Source: Tumebacillus amylolyticus (GTDB taxonomy: Bacteria > Bacillota > Bacilli > Tumebacillales > Tumebacillaceae). Taken from it: a stretch of 64,000 nucleotides of DNA. A model generated the notes under the pieces. That model was not told where the DNA came from. It worked only from the letters and a program-made list of their open reading frames with translations, and made no database searches. The stretch's first letter is position 1. Each line of letters starts with the position of its first letter. Shown here piece by piece: positions 28,563-37,249 of this stretch. Both the position numbers and the translations under genes were made by a program. The stretch covers positions 785,929 through 849,928 of the forward strand of contig NZ_JAEQNB010000001.1 in assembly GCF_016722965.1 (NCBI RefSeq), read 5' to 3'.

Positions 28563-29186
28563 TTGACTACAAATAGAGAATCCAATTTGGAAATCTCGGT
28601 CGTGCCCGCCAATGATGCGTCCTGGGACGACTTGGACGCCGTGCTCGGCTCGGCTCGGTGCCACGGGGGACGGTGCTATTGCCAGAGGTTCAAAATCCCT
28701 GCTTCGAAGTGGCGCGAGGTGGAAGATGACGAGCGTGCCTTCTTGCTTCGCGCAGAGAGCAATTGCGGGGAGCCGGAGTCGAGCACAACCAGCGGACTTG
28801 TCGCGTACCTGGACGGTCAACCGGTCGGATGGTGTGCGGTTGAGCCCAGGATCGCCTACCCCAATCTACTGAAGAGCCGAGTTCCGTGGGCGGAACGGGA
28901 CGAGGACAAGTCCGACAAAGGCGTATGGACCATCACGTGCTTCGTCGTGCGCAAGGGCTATCGTCGGCGCGGGATTACTTACGCCCTCACGCGAGCTGCC
29001 GTAGACTTTGCTCAGAAGCAAGGTGCCCGTGCCATTGAAGGGTATCCGATGGTCACCGTGCAGGGAGAAGAAATCACTTGGGGTGAGCTTCATGTCGGGA
29101 GTCACAAAGCCTTTGTTGCAGCCGGTTTCCGGGAGGTAACCAGACCCACCACACGCCGAGTCGTGATGCGTCTCGAACTCGTGTAG
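28563..29186 (+). CDS. GNAT-family N-acetyltransferase
   Basis: A 207-residue acetyltransferase. The acetyl-CoA site is in VVRKGYRRRGITYALTRAAV (about 130-150), preceded by the beta-4 segment WTITCFVV. The N-terminal CHGGRCYCQRFK is a Cys-rich patch seen in one GNAT subgroup and could bind a metal. The start is a TTG at 28563, eight bases after GGAGG. It ends five bases before the converging adaA gene, with no room for a terminator. Its substrate is unknown. Confidence 0.85.
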   Translation: MTTNRESNLEISVVPANDASWDDLDAVLGSARCHGGRCYCQRFKIPASKWREVEDDERAFLLRAESNCGEPESSTTSGLVAYLDGQPVGWCAVEPRIAYPNLLKSRVPWAERDEDKSDKGVWTITCFVVRKGYRRRGITYALTRAAVDFAQKQGARAIEGYPMVTVQGEEITWGELHVGSHKAFVAAGFREVTRPTTRRVVMRLELV

Positions 29187-29191
29187 GATGC

Positions 29192-29764
29192 TTACCTCTT
29201 CGGATTCGTATGGGCCATCAGCCGATATTCACTGGGGGAGCATTGTTTGATTCTACGAAATGCTCGATAAAAATTCGAAGGGCTTTGGAATCCCACTTCG
29301 TAGCAAATTTCGAGGTTCGTTTTTTCGGAGTGGGCGAGAAGATGGGCCGCTTTGTCGACTCGGATTTTTTCTAAATATGTACGAGGTGTTTCGGCGGTCA
29401 TCTGTTTGAACAGTCTTTCCAGATAAAAAGGACTGACACCCGTTTGCTTCGCGATGTCTGGTAAGACCAGCTTTTGTTTGTGATGCTCGACCAAGAATGC
29501 CATGACGTTTGTGATCAGGTCCATCTGAGGGGAGCGGTCTCGCTCCGGCTGGCATCTTTTACAAGGTCGGTAACCAGCCGCTTCTACTTCGGGCATGGTG
29601 AGATAGAAGGTGACGTTGACTTGTTTGGGCTTTCTGGCTTTGCAGGAAGGGCGACAATAAATTTTTGTCGTTTTTACCGCTGTGTAGAACAAACCATCGT
29701 AGGCGCTGTCACACGCGATGATTTTCTCCCACATTTCTTCGAAGGAAAGGTTGATCGTCGCCAT
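29192..29764 (-). CDS. adaA: AdaA: methylphosphotriester-DNA methyltransferase and AraC-type activator
   Basis: A 190-residue adaptive-response regulator. The N-terminal Ada domain has the four zinc Cys at 37, 41, 68 and 71 (IYCRPSC, YRPCKRC); Cys37 is the methyl acceptor from DNA phosphotriesters. Residues 90-185 hold two AraC-type helix-turn-helix units ending NFYRAFRRIKQCSPSEYR. Self-methylation turns such proteins into activators of alkylation-repair genes. The start ATG follows GAGGGGG. In Bacillus adaA is coupled to adaB (O6-methylguanine methyltransferase); no adaB is in this window. An AlkA-type glycosylase lies 24 kb away. Confidence 0.93.
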   Translation of the reverse strand: MATINLSFEEMWEKIIACDSAYDGLFYTAVKTTKIYCRPSCKARKPKQVNVTFYLTMPEVEAAGYRPCKRCQPERDRSPQMDLITNVMAFLVEHHKQKLVLPDIAKQTGVSPFYLERLFKQMTAETPRTYLEKIRVDKAAHLLAHSEKTNLEICYEVGFQSPSNFYRAFRRIKQCSPSEYRLMAHTNPKR

Positions 29765-29838
29765 GGTGCTACCCCCTCGTGAGTGATAGACCTACTATAG
29801 CAAGGGAGAGATTCGAATTCGTCCTGTTTCTTGCTCTT

Positions 29839-30678
29839 CTAGTTGGTGGGAGTGTCACAGGGCGGTTTGGTTCCGATGACGACGGTTGCGTCCAGTTCAT
29901 CGGAGGTGATCACTTGCGGGATGAGACCGTTGGTAGCGAAGATTTCGAGAGTTAGCGGTGCTTGCCGCTCACTGGTTTCGACCAGCAAGTGACCGCCCGG
30001 TGCCAGCCAGAGTGGTGCGGCGGCGGCTACACGTCGTTGGATGTCAAGTCCGTCTGTGCCTCCGTCGAGAGCTACTCGTGCCTCATAAATGCGCGCCTCC
30101 GGAGGCATCAATTCAATCGCCTCGGTGGGAACATAGGGGGCGTTTGCGATCAGTACGTTGACACGGCCTTGCAATGTGGCGGGCAATGGGTCGTAGAGGT
30201 CACCTTCGAATACGTGACCATTGGCGTCGATGTTGCGACGGGCACACCGGACCGCAGCCGGGTCGATATCTGCGGCGTACAATTCGACGTTGTTTAGGCT
30301 TGCGGCCAGTACCGCTGCCACCGCGCCAGTGCCGCAACAAAGTTCTACGACGACAGGGTTGGCAGTTTGGCGGGAGAGTTGGATCACTTGGCTGGCGAGG
30401 AACTCGGTTCGGCGGCGGGGGACGAAGACTCCTGATTCCACAGAGATTCGCAATCCGTAAAAATCCGCCCAACCGACGATGTGTTCAAGGGGCAATCCGG
30501 CGACTCGCTTGTCTACCATTTCATCGAGCTCGGTCTGTGTCTGAGCAGTGGAGACGAGCAGTTCAGCCTCCTCCTCGGCAAAGACACAGCCGGCGGAACG
30601 AAGTTTTGCGATTAGGGTTGTGGGGATAGAAGATTTAGTCATGTCGAGAGGGTCGTTTTCTGCGTTTTTGGGAGTCAA
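29839..30678 (-). CDS. PrmC-related N5-glutamine methyltransferase-like protein
   Basis: A 279-residue SAM methyltransferase related to PrmC/HemK. The SAM-binding motif I reads VVELCCGTGAVAAVLA (about 110-125), followed by LYAADIDPAA. The catalytic segment is NAPYVPTEA (about 190) instead of PrmC's NPPY, the mark of the PrmC-related subfamily I know as TIGR03704. True PrmC modifies release-factor glutamines; this subfamily's target is not established. The start is a TTG at 30678, about 10 bases after AAGGAG; the ATG at 30642 lacks a ribosome site. It lies between adaA and selO on the same strand. Confidence 0.87.
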   Translation of the reverse strand: MTPKNAENDPLDMTKSSIPTTLIAKLRSAGCVFAEEEAELLVSTAQTQTELDEMVDKRVAGLPLEHIVGWADFYGLRISVESGVFVPRRRTEFLASQVIQLSRQTANPVVVELCCGTGAVAAVLAASLNNVELYAADIDPAAVRCARRNIDANGHVFEGDLYDPLPATLQGRVNVLIANAPYVPTEAIELMPPEARIYEARVALDGGTDGLDIQRRVAAAAPLWLAPGGHLLVETSERQAPLTLEIFATNGLIPQVITSDELDATVVIGTKPPCDTPTN

Positions 30679-30762
30679 TATTCTATATCTCCTTCATAAA
30701 AAGTAGCCGATGGAAACGTTTTGCGATGAGCGTATTATACCATCCGTGTGACCAAACTTTTA

Positions 30763-30795
30763 TAAAAAAAACGCGTCCTCTTGGGCGCGTTTTTT
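30763..30795 (-). terminator. Intrinsic terminator after selO
   Basis: AAAAAACGCG and CGCGTTTTTT flank an 11-base loop; T-rich on the minus strand. Confidence 0.75.
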
Positions 30796-30803
30796 CGTAC
30801 GTA

Positions 30804-32279
30804 TTAAGTCCCGCAAAATGTTCGGTACGGACGGTCTGACGGCGCAGGCAGTTCGGTGTAATCCGCCTGTTCGGGGGTGTGCGCGAAGGGGGTTGCGAGA
30901 ACAGCAAGAAGTTTTTCCATCACGCTGTAGTCTCCGTGTTCCGAGGCGCTTGCAAGAGCCGCTTCGACTCGGTGGTTGCGTGGGATGACCGCAGGGTTGC
31001 TGTTGCGCATCAACTCTTGGGAATCGGCTTTCGATTCCTGCTGTCTGTCGAGTCGCGCCTGCCATTGCTCATGCCACTGCGTAAATTCCGGGGTTCCAAA
31101 AAGGGCGGTGTCCTCCAGCGTACCAAACGTTAAGGCACGGAAGGTATTGGTATAGTCCGCACGGTGCGTCTGCATCATGCTGAGCAGGTTTTCAAAAAGG
31201 GACTCATCCTCTTTCTCTTCGGTAAAGAGCCCCAGTTTGGCGCGCATTCCCGCAAACCAATTCCGTTGATACAACTCATTGTACTCGGCAATCGCAGCCT
31301 GGGCGATTTGGATCGCTTGCTCCTCCTCGTCATGCAGTAACGGCAAGAGAGTCTCCGCAAAACGCGCCAGATTCCACCCGCCGATATACGGCTGATTGCC
31401 ATACGCATAGCGGCCTTGCACGTCGATGGAACTGAAGACCGTCGCCGGGTCATAGGCATCCATGAAGGCGCACGGACCGTAATCGATGGTTTCCCCACTG
31501 ATGGTCATGTTGTCGGTGTTCATCACGCCGTGGATAAAGCCAACCAGTTGCCACTTCGCAATCAGTGCGGCTTGACGCTTGATGACGGCTTGAAGCAAGG
31601 CGAGATAGCGGTTCTCAGCATCTGCGGCTTCCGGATAGTGACGTTGAACAGCATAATCCGCAAGGGTCCGGAGCTCCTCGACAGTGCCCCATTTGGCAGC
31701 GTATTGGAAGGTTCCGACACGCAGATGGCTCGAAGCAACACGGGTCAGAACGGCACCGGGCAGGTAGGTTTCGCGGATGACTTTCTCACCAGTTGCTACT
31801 ACTGCGAGACTGCGGGTGGTCGGAATGCCAAGCGCATGCATGGCTTCGCTGATGATGTATTCGCGCAACATCGGCCCAAGTGCCGCTCGACCGTCACCTC
31901 CACGCGAGTAGGGCGTCCATCCGCCACCTTTGAGCTGGATGTCAAACCGCTCACCTGCAGGCGTGATCTGTTCGCTGATCAGCAGAGCCCTGCCGTCCCC
32001 TAACTTCGTAAAATGACCGAATTGATGCCCCGCATACGCTTGCGCAAGTGGTGCGGAACCTTCGGGAACTCGGTCGCCGGCGAACACGGCGACCCCATCT
32101 TCGCTTTGCAGAGCCTGTATGTCTAAACCCAGAGATGTTGCCAATGGATGATTGAGAATGACCAACTTTGGCGCGCGTACAGGGGTTGGGTTGTGGCTGG
32201 TAAAAAAGGTTTGCGGAAGTCGTGCATAGCTGTTGTCAAAGTTCCATCCTGTTTTTATACTTTCTTGACCCATTGTCAT
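30804..32279 (-). CDS. selO: Protein adenylyltransferase SelO (YdiU)
   Basis: A 491-residue pseudokinase-fold enzyme that moves AMP, not phosphate, onto Ser, Thr or Tyr of protein targets; E. coli SelO protects against oxidative stress. Family marks are [17 protein letters not shown] (about 80-97), the ATP-site [20 protein letters not shown] (about 113-133) and [20 protein letters not shown]. The catalytic [13 protein letters not shown] block (about 240) and the metal-binding [10 protein letters not shown] follow. The start ATG is preceded by AGAGGAGA. As usual in bacteria it lacks the C-terminal selenocysteine of the human protein. Confidence 0.95.
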   Translation of the reverse strand: MTMGQESIKTGWNFDNSYARLPQTFFTSHNPTPVRAPKLVILNHPLATSLGLDIQALQSEDGVAVFAGDRVPEGSAPLAQAYAGHQFGHFTKLGDGRALLISEQITPAGERFDIQLKGGGWTPYSRGGDGRAALGPMLREYIISEAMHALGIPTTRSLAVVATGEKVIRETYLPGAVLTRVASSHLRVGTFQYAAKWGTVEELRTLADYAVQRHYPEAADAENRYLALLQAVIKRQAALIAKWQLVGFIHGVMNTDNMTISGETIDYGPCAFMDAYDPATVFSSIDVQGRYAYGNQPYIGGWNLARFAETLLPLLHDEEEQAIQIAQAAIAEYNELYQRNWFAGMRAKLGLFTEEKEDESLFENLLSMMQTHRADYTNTFRALTFGTLEDTALFGTPEFTQWHEQWQARLDRQQESKADSQELMRNSNPAVIPRNHRVEAALASASEHGDYSVMEKLLAVLATPFAHTPEQADYTELPAPSDRPYRTFCGT

Positions 32280-32412
32280 CGTGTCTCCTCTCTATCTTGC
32301 TGTGCTCATTCTGGGTAATTGTACCACGGTTACGTATGAAATATCCCCGCAACAAGTACAGTGGTGAGGATTACGATGTCAAGAATCTAAGAGCAAGGCT
32401 TGGTGTCTTGCC

Positions 32413-32622
32413 TCAAATCATTTTGAAATGAAGGAAGGTTTCTTTTAATGCATCTTGTTTCTCGATCGGACAAGGATGGACCCTTGAACTGGGAGAGATT
32501 CTATTCGGTGACAATCTTAGGGGAAGCCCACAAACTTCTTTCATATGAGCAATCCAACACGGTTTTGGAACGTAGCCGTATTTCTGTTTTACAAATGATT
32601 GAATTTGCTTATACGTAGCCAG
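32413..32622 (-). CDS. Small conserved protein (VPKPCWIAHMK motif), non-ATG start
   Basis: About 70 residues, with IQSFVKQKYGYVPKPCWIAH, then GLPLR, SPNR and PCPIEKQDAL. This arrangement recurs in small proteins of actinobacteria and other phyla that I recognise but cannot name. GGAGG lies at 32631-32635 on the minus strand. The only in-frame GTG (32631) overlaps it; eight bases beyond comes a CTG at 32622 and five bases beyond an ATT, so initiation is probably at a rare codon. It has no obvious operon partner and sits next to the first toxin cassette. Function unknown. Confidence 0.6.
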   Translation of the reverse strand: MATYKQIQSFVKQKYGYVPKPCWIAHMKEVCGLPLRLSPNRISPSSRVHPCPIEKQDALKETFLHFKMI

Positions 32623-32642
32623 AATCAGCACCTCCGCTTTTT

Positions 32643-32671
32643 TTGATGATAATTGATTCTATCATTATTAT
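32643..32671 (+). promoter_or_regulatory. Promoter ahead of the first toxin-immunity pair
   Basis: TTGATG (32643-32648), 17 bases, TATTAT (32666-32671), about 55 bases before the toxin frame. Confidence 0.55.
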
Positions 32672-32725
32672 TTTAGTATCAACAAGAATAATGAAATATT
32701 TCGACCCGAGTGCTACCTGTGGCAG

Positions 32726-34147
32726 GTGGAGTATCCATCATCACACCCTTTGCAAGCGCTTCGTCTAGCGGATTCATACAACCTTCGATATTCAGCACAC
32801 CAATTTATTGCAGGCGCTGATGCAATGAGAGGGCTGGCAAAACGGTATAGCGATTCAGCGCAGAATCTTTTACACTATTGGAAAGGACAGGCTGCTCAAA
32901 ATTTCAGCCACGTCCATGAACAGATGGCGGTGGATTTGCAAAAATTGGCGGATGCTTTGGAGCGAACGGGAAGTGAACTCCAAACACTAGCCAGCCGGAA
33001 CGACCATATTCAAGAGTTGAAGAGGCAGGCTCAGCAGGTTGAATGGCAGTTGGAGTATCTCGATTCTTCAGACCCACACTATGGGAGTCAAGCTTCCAGC
33101 ATACGCCAGCGCGCGCATGACCTTTATTATGCGGCTGAGATGGAAGCCCGTGTGGCGGAAGAGAGAGCAGTGAGTGCATTTCGAGAGATTGAGTCAGTCA
33201 CGAACTCACTCTTCGTAACGGCTGTTCACTTTCACCAACCAGTCAATTCTGCACTGAAGGAACGTCATTGGTGGGAAAAAGCGATGGACTTCCTGAGCGG
33301 TGCTGTATACTCAGTCGCGGCCTCGGAATCGTGGGGGTTGTTGGAGCTCGCAGTCGATGATGATGCCGATCTCCGAAGTGATGAGTATGTAGAAGGCAAG
33401 ATCTTCGGGGACTATCTTTCAACGGGGCTCGGAGTAGTAACGGCAATAGATGGTTTACTCGTGGCGGCTGGAGGAGCGGTTGGTGGTGCTCTTTTTTCTT
33501 GGACAGGCGTAGGTCTTGTCGCTGGAGCCGGAATTTCAGTAGTCGGTGTCGCGGAGTCTGCCTATGGTGCCGGAGTGGCTGTAAAAGGGTACACGAACCT
33601 TCAAAATGACAAAGCGATGATGGAGGCTCGTAGGTCTGAATCGAAGCCTTCTTCGACCGGAGATTCGACACCAAAACCAAGCAAGCCAAGTGAGGAAACC
33701 TTTGAAGATGTGCCATTTGATGAAAGTGGTAATTTAAAACCGAATATCCAATATCGAGCAGGGGAATATGATTATTTTTATGAGACTGATGAATTGGGAA
33801 GGCTCAGTAAGTTTGAGGCTGGCGACTTACAGTTGACCAAAAGAGAAAACCGGCTTGATCATAACCCCAATACACCAGGGAAAAAAGAGGGGGATCATGC
33901 AGGACATCTTGCCGGGGATCGATTTGGTGGTTCGCCAGAGTTGGATAATTTAGTTTCTCAATCTAGCAGTGTTAATTTAAGCCAATACAAAAGATTAGAA
34001 AATCAGTGGGCAAACGCGATAAAAGATGGGAAACAGGTGAAAGTTAACGTGCTGGTAGAATATACAGAAGATAATGTGAGGCCATCTAGGTTTAAAGTGC
34101 AATATGAGATAGATGGGGATTATTTTGAAAAAATGATCATCAATTAG
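32726..34147 (+). CDS. WXG/LXG-type polymorphic toxin with C-terminal DNA/RNA non-specific endonuclease
   Basis: A protein of about 473 residues. The N-terminal helical hairpin has a WKG turn (52-54), the WXG-family mark for type VII secretion. A coiled coil (about 65-165) and a glycine-rich hydrophobic segment (about 230-290) follow. After a Ser/Pro linker (about 303-325) the tip (about 330-473) contains RLDHNPNTPGKKEGDHAGHL with the DHAGH nuclease motif at 390-394, as in Endonuclea_NS_2 tips such as B. subtilis YeeF. The start is unsure: GTG at 32726 has no ribosome site and TTG at 32750 is the other choice. Its N-terminal 300 residues match the toxin at 40309. The tip is AT-richer than the rest. 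Confidence 0.85.
   Translation: MEYPSSHPLQALRLADSYNLRYSAHQFIAGADAMRGLAKRYSDSAQNLLHYWKGQAAQNFSHVHEQMAVDLQKLADALERTGSELQTLASRNDHIQELKRQAQQVEWQLEYLDSSDPHYGSQASSIRQRAHDLYYAAEMEARVAEERAVSAFREIESVTNSLFVTAVHFHQPVNSALKERHWWEKAMDFLSGAVYSVAASESWGLLELAVDDDADLRSDEYVEGKIFGDYLSTGLGVVTAIDGLLVAAGGAVGGALFSWTGVGLVAGAGISVVGVAESAYGAGVAVKGYTNLQNDKAMMEARRSESKPSSTGDSTPKPSKPSEETFEDVPFDESGNLKPNIQYRAGEYDYFYETDELGRLSKFEAGDLQLTKRENRLDHNPNTPGKKEGDHAGHLAGDRFGGSPELDNLVSQSSSVNLSQYKRLENQWANAIKDGKQVKVNVLVEYTEDNVRPSRFKVQYEIDGDYFEKMIIN
32750..33650 (+). repeat. Toxin N-terminal half, direct repeat copy 1
   Basis: This stretch encodes the same N-terminal module (WKG hairpin, coiled coil, Gly-rich segment) as 40309-41200, roughly 70-75 percent identical in protein by eye. 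Homology ends abruptly at the Ser/Pro linker before the toxin tip. Confidence 0.75.
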
Positions 34148-34158
34148 GAGGGAAGTAG

Positions 34159-34623
34159 ATGCAGAAAATTTTCGAGGATACTTTCAGTGAATTACAGGCG
34201 GATATGGTTTCGATCTGCTTGGAATACGTTCGTGACCGAGCAGATAAAATTTATATTTATTGCTCGCACGAAGAAGGGATGATTTCGAGTAACTTCTTCT
34301 ATTGTATTAATGGGCAAATCGTTAAGAAGAATAAGCTTAATGATGCCCTGACTCAAAACGCAAACTTTGCATATGACACATCCGTAGAAAGGCAACGTGG
34401 CGTTGTGAGGGTGATCAATGATAATATCTTAGGTTTGATAAATTTGTGCAAGAAATACAGTCGTGAGATGCCAACGGAAATGAAGCTTGTGTATGATGTA
34501 GAAAAAAATAAACTGGTGGCAGAGTACAAGTATGATTTAGTTTATACTCCCGACCCTGACAAAACTGCAGACGACATTGTTTCAGAGTGGTTTGAGCAGG
34601 TTCGCGCGGACAATGGGAAGTAA
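34159..34623 (+). CDS. YezG-family (DUF600) immunity protein
   Basis: A 154-residue acidic protein starting 11 bases after the toxin stop behind GGAGGGAAG. The pattern KIYIYCSHEEGMISSNFFYC followed by an NDNILGLINLCKKYSRE helix and a late DDIVSEWFEQV resembles YezG, the partner of the YeeF toxin. It should bind and block the nuclease tip of the preceding protein in sister cells. Low GC, like the toxin tip, indicates that tip and immunity gene moved together. A terminator follows. Confidence 0.82.
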   Translation: MQKIFEDTFSELQADMVSICLEYVRDRADKIYIYCSHEEGMISSNFFYCINGQIVKKNKLNDALTQNANFAYDTSVERQRGVVRVINDNILGLINLCKKYSREMPTEMKLVYDVEKNKLVAEYKYDLVYTPDPDKTADDIVSEWFEQVRADNGK

Positions 34624-34628
34624 AAATG

Positions 34629-34666
34629 AAAAAAGATGCGCCCGTGAAATGGGGTGCATCTTTTTT
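34629..34666 (+). terminator. Intrinsic terminator after the first immunity gene
   Basis: AAAAAAGATGC pairs with GCATCTTTTTT around an inner CCC/GGG pairing. Confidence 0.85.
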
Positions 34667-35009
34667 GAGTTCTACTTGTTCAAAAACAGGTCTGCTTAAA
34701 CCCGCTGAACTTATTGCGGTCTCTTCGGTCTTCGAACCAGCTCCCCGTCCCCGTCAGCGGAGGCATGTTGGAGGAACGTGAGTGGTGTGCCTAAGGGGAG
34801 CAGTAAGTAGAAAAGTAAGTCGATTCAGATCCCGAAACTGTAGGTAAGCCTCACTTTACTTCATTTCCCCACACGCTAAACAGCTCCGAATCTGTGTCAA
34901 CCTCTGTACGAATCGGCAGGATATGGGAAGAATTAGCTATAAATCCAAGGTCACTCCCCCTGACCCTGCCTCCTCCCGAGTCAGGGGGACTCACTCTATC
35001 TGAGCCACA
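34667..35009. other. Non-coding stretch with one strong stem-loop
   Basis: I find no credible gene here. A perfect 10-bp stem, TCCCCCTGAC with GTCAGGGGGA (34955-34964, 34980-34989), encloses a 15-base loop without a T tract, so it is not an obvious terminator. It lies just upstream of the kamA promoter. I do not recognise a riboswitch class. Confidence 0.4.
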
Positions 35010-35039
35010 TTGCCCAGACAAGCTAGGTTTCGGTACGAT
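35010..35039 (+). promoter_or_regulatory. Candidate promoter for the kamA operon
   Basis: TTGCCC (35010-35015), 18 bases, TACGAT (35034-35039), about 55 bases before the kamA start. Confidence 0.45.
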
Positions 35040-35094
35040 TAAGTAGCAAAGAATTTTGAACTTTATCAAGACGAGATTTATGAGGGAGGTAAGA

Positions 35095-36390
35095 ATGAAC
35101 AGCAAAGGTATCGTACGAACCCATCCTGTTGTGAACAAACGGCATTATCGTGACATCCCCCTATGGAAAGACGTGACTGACGACGAGTGGAACGATTGGA
35201 TGTGGCAACTTACCCATACGATCAATACCTTGGAACAGTTGGAACAGGTGATTCCCCTGACTGAAGAAGAACGAGTCGGGATCGCGCACGTCAATGATTC
35301 CATCCCCCTACGCATCACCCCCTACTATGCGATGATGATGGACCCGGACGATCCGAATTGTCCGATTCGTCTCCAAGCGGTTCCAATCTCCCACGAGATT
35401 GAACGAACGCCTTGGGACATGGCAGACCCCTTGCATGAAGATGAGGATTCTCCAGCTCCCGGTCTGACCCATCGCTACCCCGATCGAGTTCTCTTTTTGA
35501 TCACCAACCAATGCTCCATGTATTGCAGACACTGTACACGTCGCCGATTCTCCGGGCAAGTCGGGCATTCGGTGCCGAAGCAACAGCTCGACAAAGCAAT
35601 TGAATATATTCGCAATACACCGAAGATTCGGGATGTTTTGCTCTCCGGTGGGGACGGTCTGCTGGTAAACGACCGCACGTTGGAATACATCATCTCGGAA
35701 CTGCGAGCCATCCCGCATGTGGAAATCATTCGGATCGGCACACGAGCCCCCGTCGTTTTCCCGCAGCGAATCACCGACGACCTCGTGCAGATGTTGCGGA
35801 AGTACCATCCGGTCTGGATCAACACGCATTTCAATCATCCTGCCGAATTCACATCCGAGGCGATTGAAGCGTGTGAAAAAATCGTAGATGCCGGCATACC
35901 GCTTGGAAACCAATCGGTGCTGATGCGCGGTGTGAACGACTGTGTGCATGTGATGAAAGACTTGCTACATCGTTGTGTTCGACACCGAGTCCGTCCGTAC
36001 TACATCTACCAATGCGATCTGTCCGAAGGCATTCAGCATTTCCGTACGACCGTCGCCAAAGGTTTAGAAATTATGGAACAGTTGCGCGGACACACGTCCG
36101 GGTACGCCGTCCCTACGTATGTTGTCGATGCACCGGGCGGCGGAGGCAAGATTCCGGTCATGCCGAACTACGTCATCTCGCAAGGGCACGCCAAGATCGT
36201 GCTCCGCAATTTCGAAGGCGTGATCAGCACGTATCACGAACCGACTTACGAAGACTCCGGATGTCCGCCGACTTGCACACATGATCATCATGGATCGCAA
36301 GAGGAGGAGATCGGAATCGCGGCGTTGCTCAATGACCGTCAACTCGCCTTGGAGCCAATCGGCCTGAAAAGGGGGGAACGACGTGGCTAA
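35095..36390 (+). CDS. kamA: Lysine 2,3-aminomutase (radical SAM, PLP)
   Basis: A 431-residue enzyme converting L-alpha-lysine to L-beta-lysine. The radical-SAM iron-sulfur site is Cys140, Cys144 and Cys147 in NQCSMYCRHCTRR. Other family marks are LLSGGDGLL (SAM/PLP contact), RIGTRAPVV and VDAPGGGGKIP with the PLP Lys. A C-terminal Cys/His-rich CPPTCTHDHH tail follows. The start ATG at 35095 sits behind GGGAGGT. The next gene overlaps its end by eight bases, so it is the head of a five-gene operon. Together with ablB it should make N6-acetyl-beta-lysine, a compatible solute in some Bacilli and methanogens. Confidence 0.95.
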   Translation: MNSKGIVRTHPVVNKRHYRDIPLWKDVTDDEWNDWMWQLTHTINTLEQLEQVIPLTEEERVGIAHVNDSIPLRITPYYAMMMDPDDPNCPIRLQAVPISHEIERTPWDMADPLHEDEDSPAPGLTHRYPDRVLFLITNQCSMYCRHCTRRRFSGQVGHSVPKQQLDKAIEYIRNTPKIRDVLLSGGDGLLVNDRTLEYIISELRAIPHVEIIRIGTRAPVVFPQRITDDLVQMLRKYHPVWINTHFNHPAEFTSEAIEACEKIVDAGIPLGNQSVLMRGVNDCVHVMKDLLHRCVRHRVRPYYIYQCDLSEGIQHFRTTVAKGLEIMEQLRGHTSGYAVPTYVVDAPGGGGKIPVMPNYVISQGHAKIVLRNFEGVISTYHEPTYEDSGCPPTCTHDHHGSQEEEIGIAALLNDRQLALEPIGLKRGERRG

Positions 36391-37249
36391 ACCGGAAAAA
36401 GCGTTGCGTCAAATGCCGCTCGTCCAAGAGCCGACCGTAACGGTCGATGCCTTGAACCAGCGAATTTTGATCCGAAACTTTCGCACGGACATGTGGCCGG
36501 CACTTAAACGTCGGATGCACAAAGAGATGCAAGCACAACCGTTTCAAAAAGTCGTCCTGCTGTCCAGAGAGCAAGAAGTGCGTTTCCTGATGCAGCAAGG
36601 ATTTGTCTTGGAAGCGACGGTCGATCAGTATTGGCAAGATGGCCCCGTGTATTATATGAGCCGCTTTTTAACGTCTGAAAGAAGGGAGGCGGCTCATTGG
36701 GTCAAGGAAGACTCGTTACTCGAAGACGTACTACGGACAGAGGGGCACTCCCTTCCTCCTCTGAGCGTGCCATTTCAAGTTCGCCAAGCGACGGCACGCG
36801 ATATTCCTCAACTGGCAGCCCTCTATCGGAAGGTCTTTGCCAGTTATCCAAGCCCTTTGACCGAACCGGCTTACTTGAAAAAGTCGCTGGTGGTCAATCC
36901 GTTTTCTGTGATCGAAGTGAACGGCGAGATCGTGTCGGCAGCCGCTGCTGAAATCGACGCGGAGTACCGCAACGCCGAGATGACGAATTGCGCGACAGAT
37001 GATGCGTATCGTGGACGGGGTCTGATGCGCCACCTCTTGCGCCATTTGGAAGATCGTTTGATCGAGCGCAACATCGTGAACGCGTTCAGCATCGCACGGG
37101 CCCGTTCCTTCGGAATGAATGCAGCTCTGCACCAAGAGGGCTATCGATACGGCGGTCGTCTCGTCAACAATTGTCACATCTGTGGCAACTTTGAAGACAT
37201 GAACGTATGGGGCAAAGTTCTCAAGAAAACAAAGGGGGCTTGGTCATGA
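36383..37249 (+). CDS. ablB: Beta-lysine N6-acetyltransferase (AblB)
   Basis: A 288-residue protein with a GTG start behind AAGGGGGGA, overlapping kamA by eight bases. An N-terminal alpha/beta region (1-120) typical of AblB precedes a GNAT fold (about 125-288). The acetyl-CoA segment is CATDDAYRGRGLMRHLLRHL (about 210-230), with an AFSIARARSFGMNAAL strand-helix after it. It should acetylate the side-chain amine of beta-lysine to give the osmolyte N6-acetyl-beta-lysine. The pairing with kamA makes the assignment firm. Its end overlaps the next start by four bases. Confidence 0.9.
   Translation: MAKPEKALRQMPLVQEPTVTVDALNQRILIRNFRTDMWPALKRRMHKEMQAQPFQKVVLLSREQEVRFLMQQGFVLEATVDQYWQDGPVYYMSRFLTSERREAAHWVKEDSLLEDVLRTEGHSLPPLSVPFQVRQATARDIPQLAALYRKVFASYPSPLTEPAYLKKSLVVNPFSVIEVNGEIVSAAAAEIDAEYRNAEMTNCATDDAYRGRGLMRHLLRHLEDRLIERNIVNAFSIARARSFGMNAALHQEGYRYGGRLVNNCHICGNFEDMNVWGKVLKKTKGAWS

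Noticed and set aside
34667..35094. Lysine riboswitch or T-box before kamA
   Set aside because: Neither the L-box core nor a T-box sequence with terminator can be seen; only one simple stem-loop is present.
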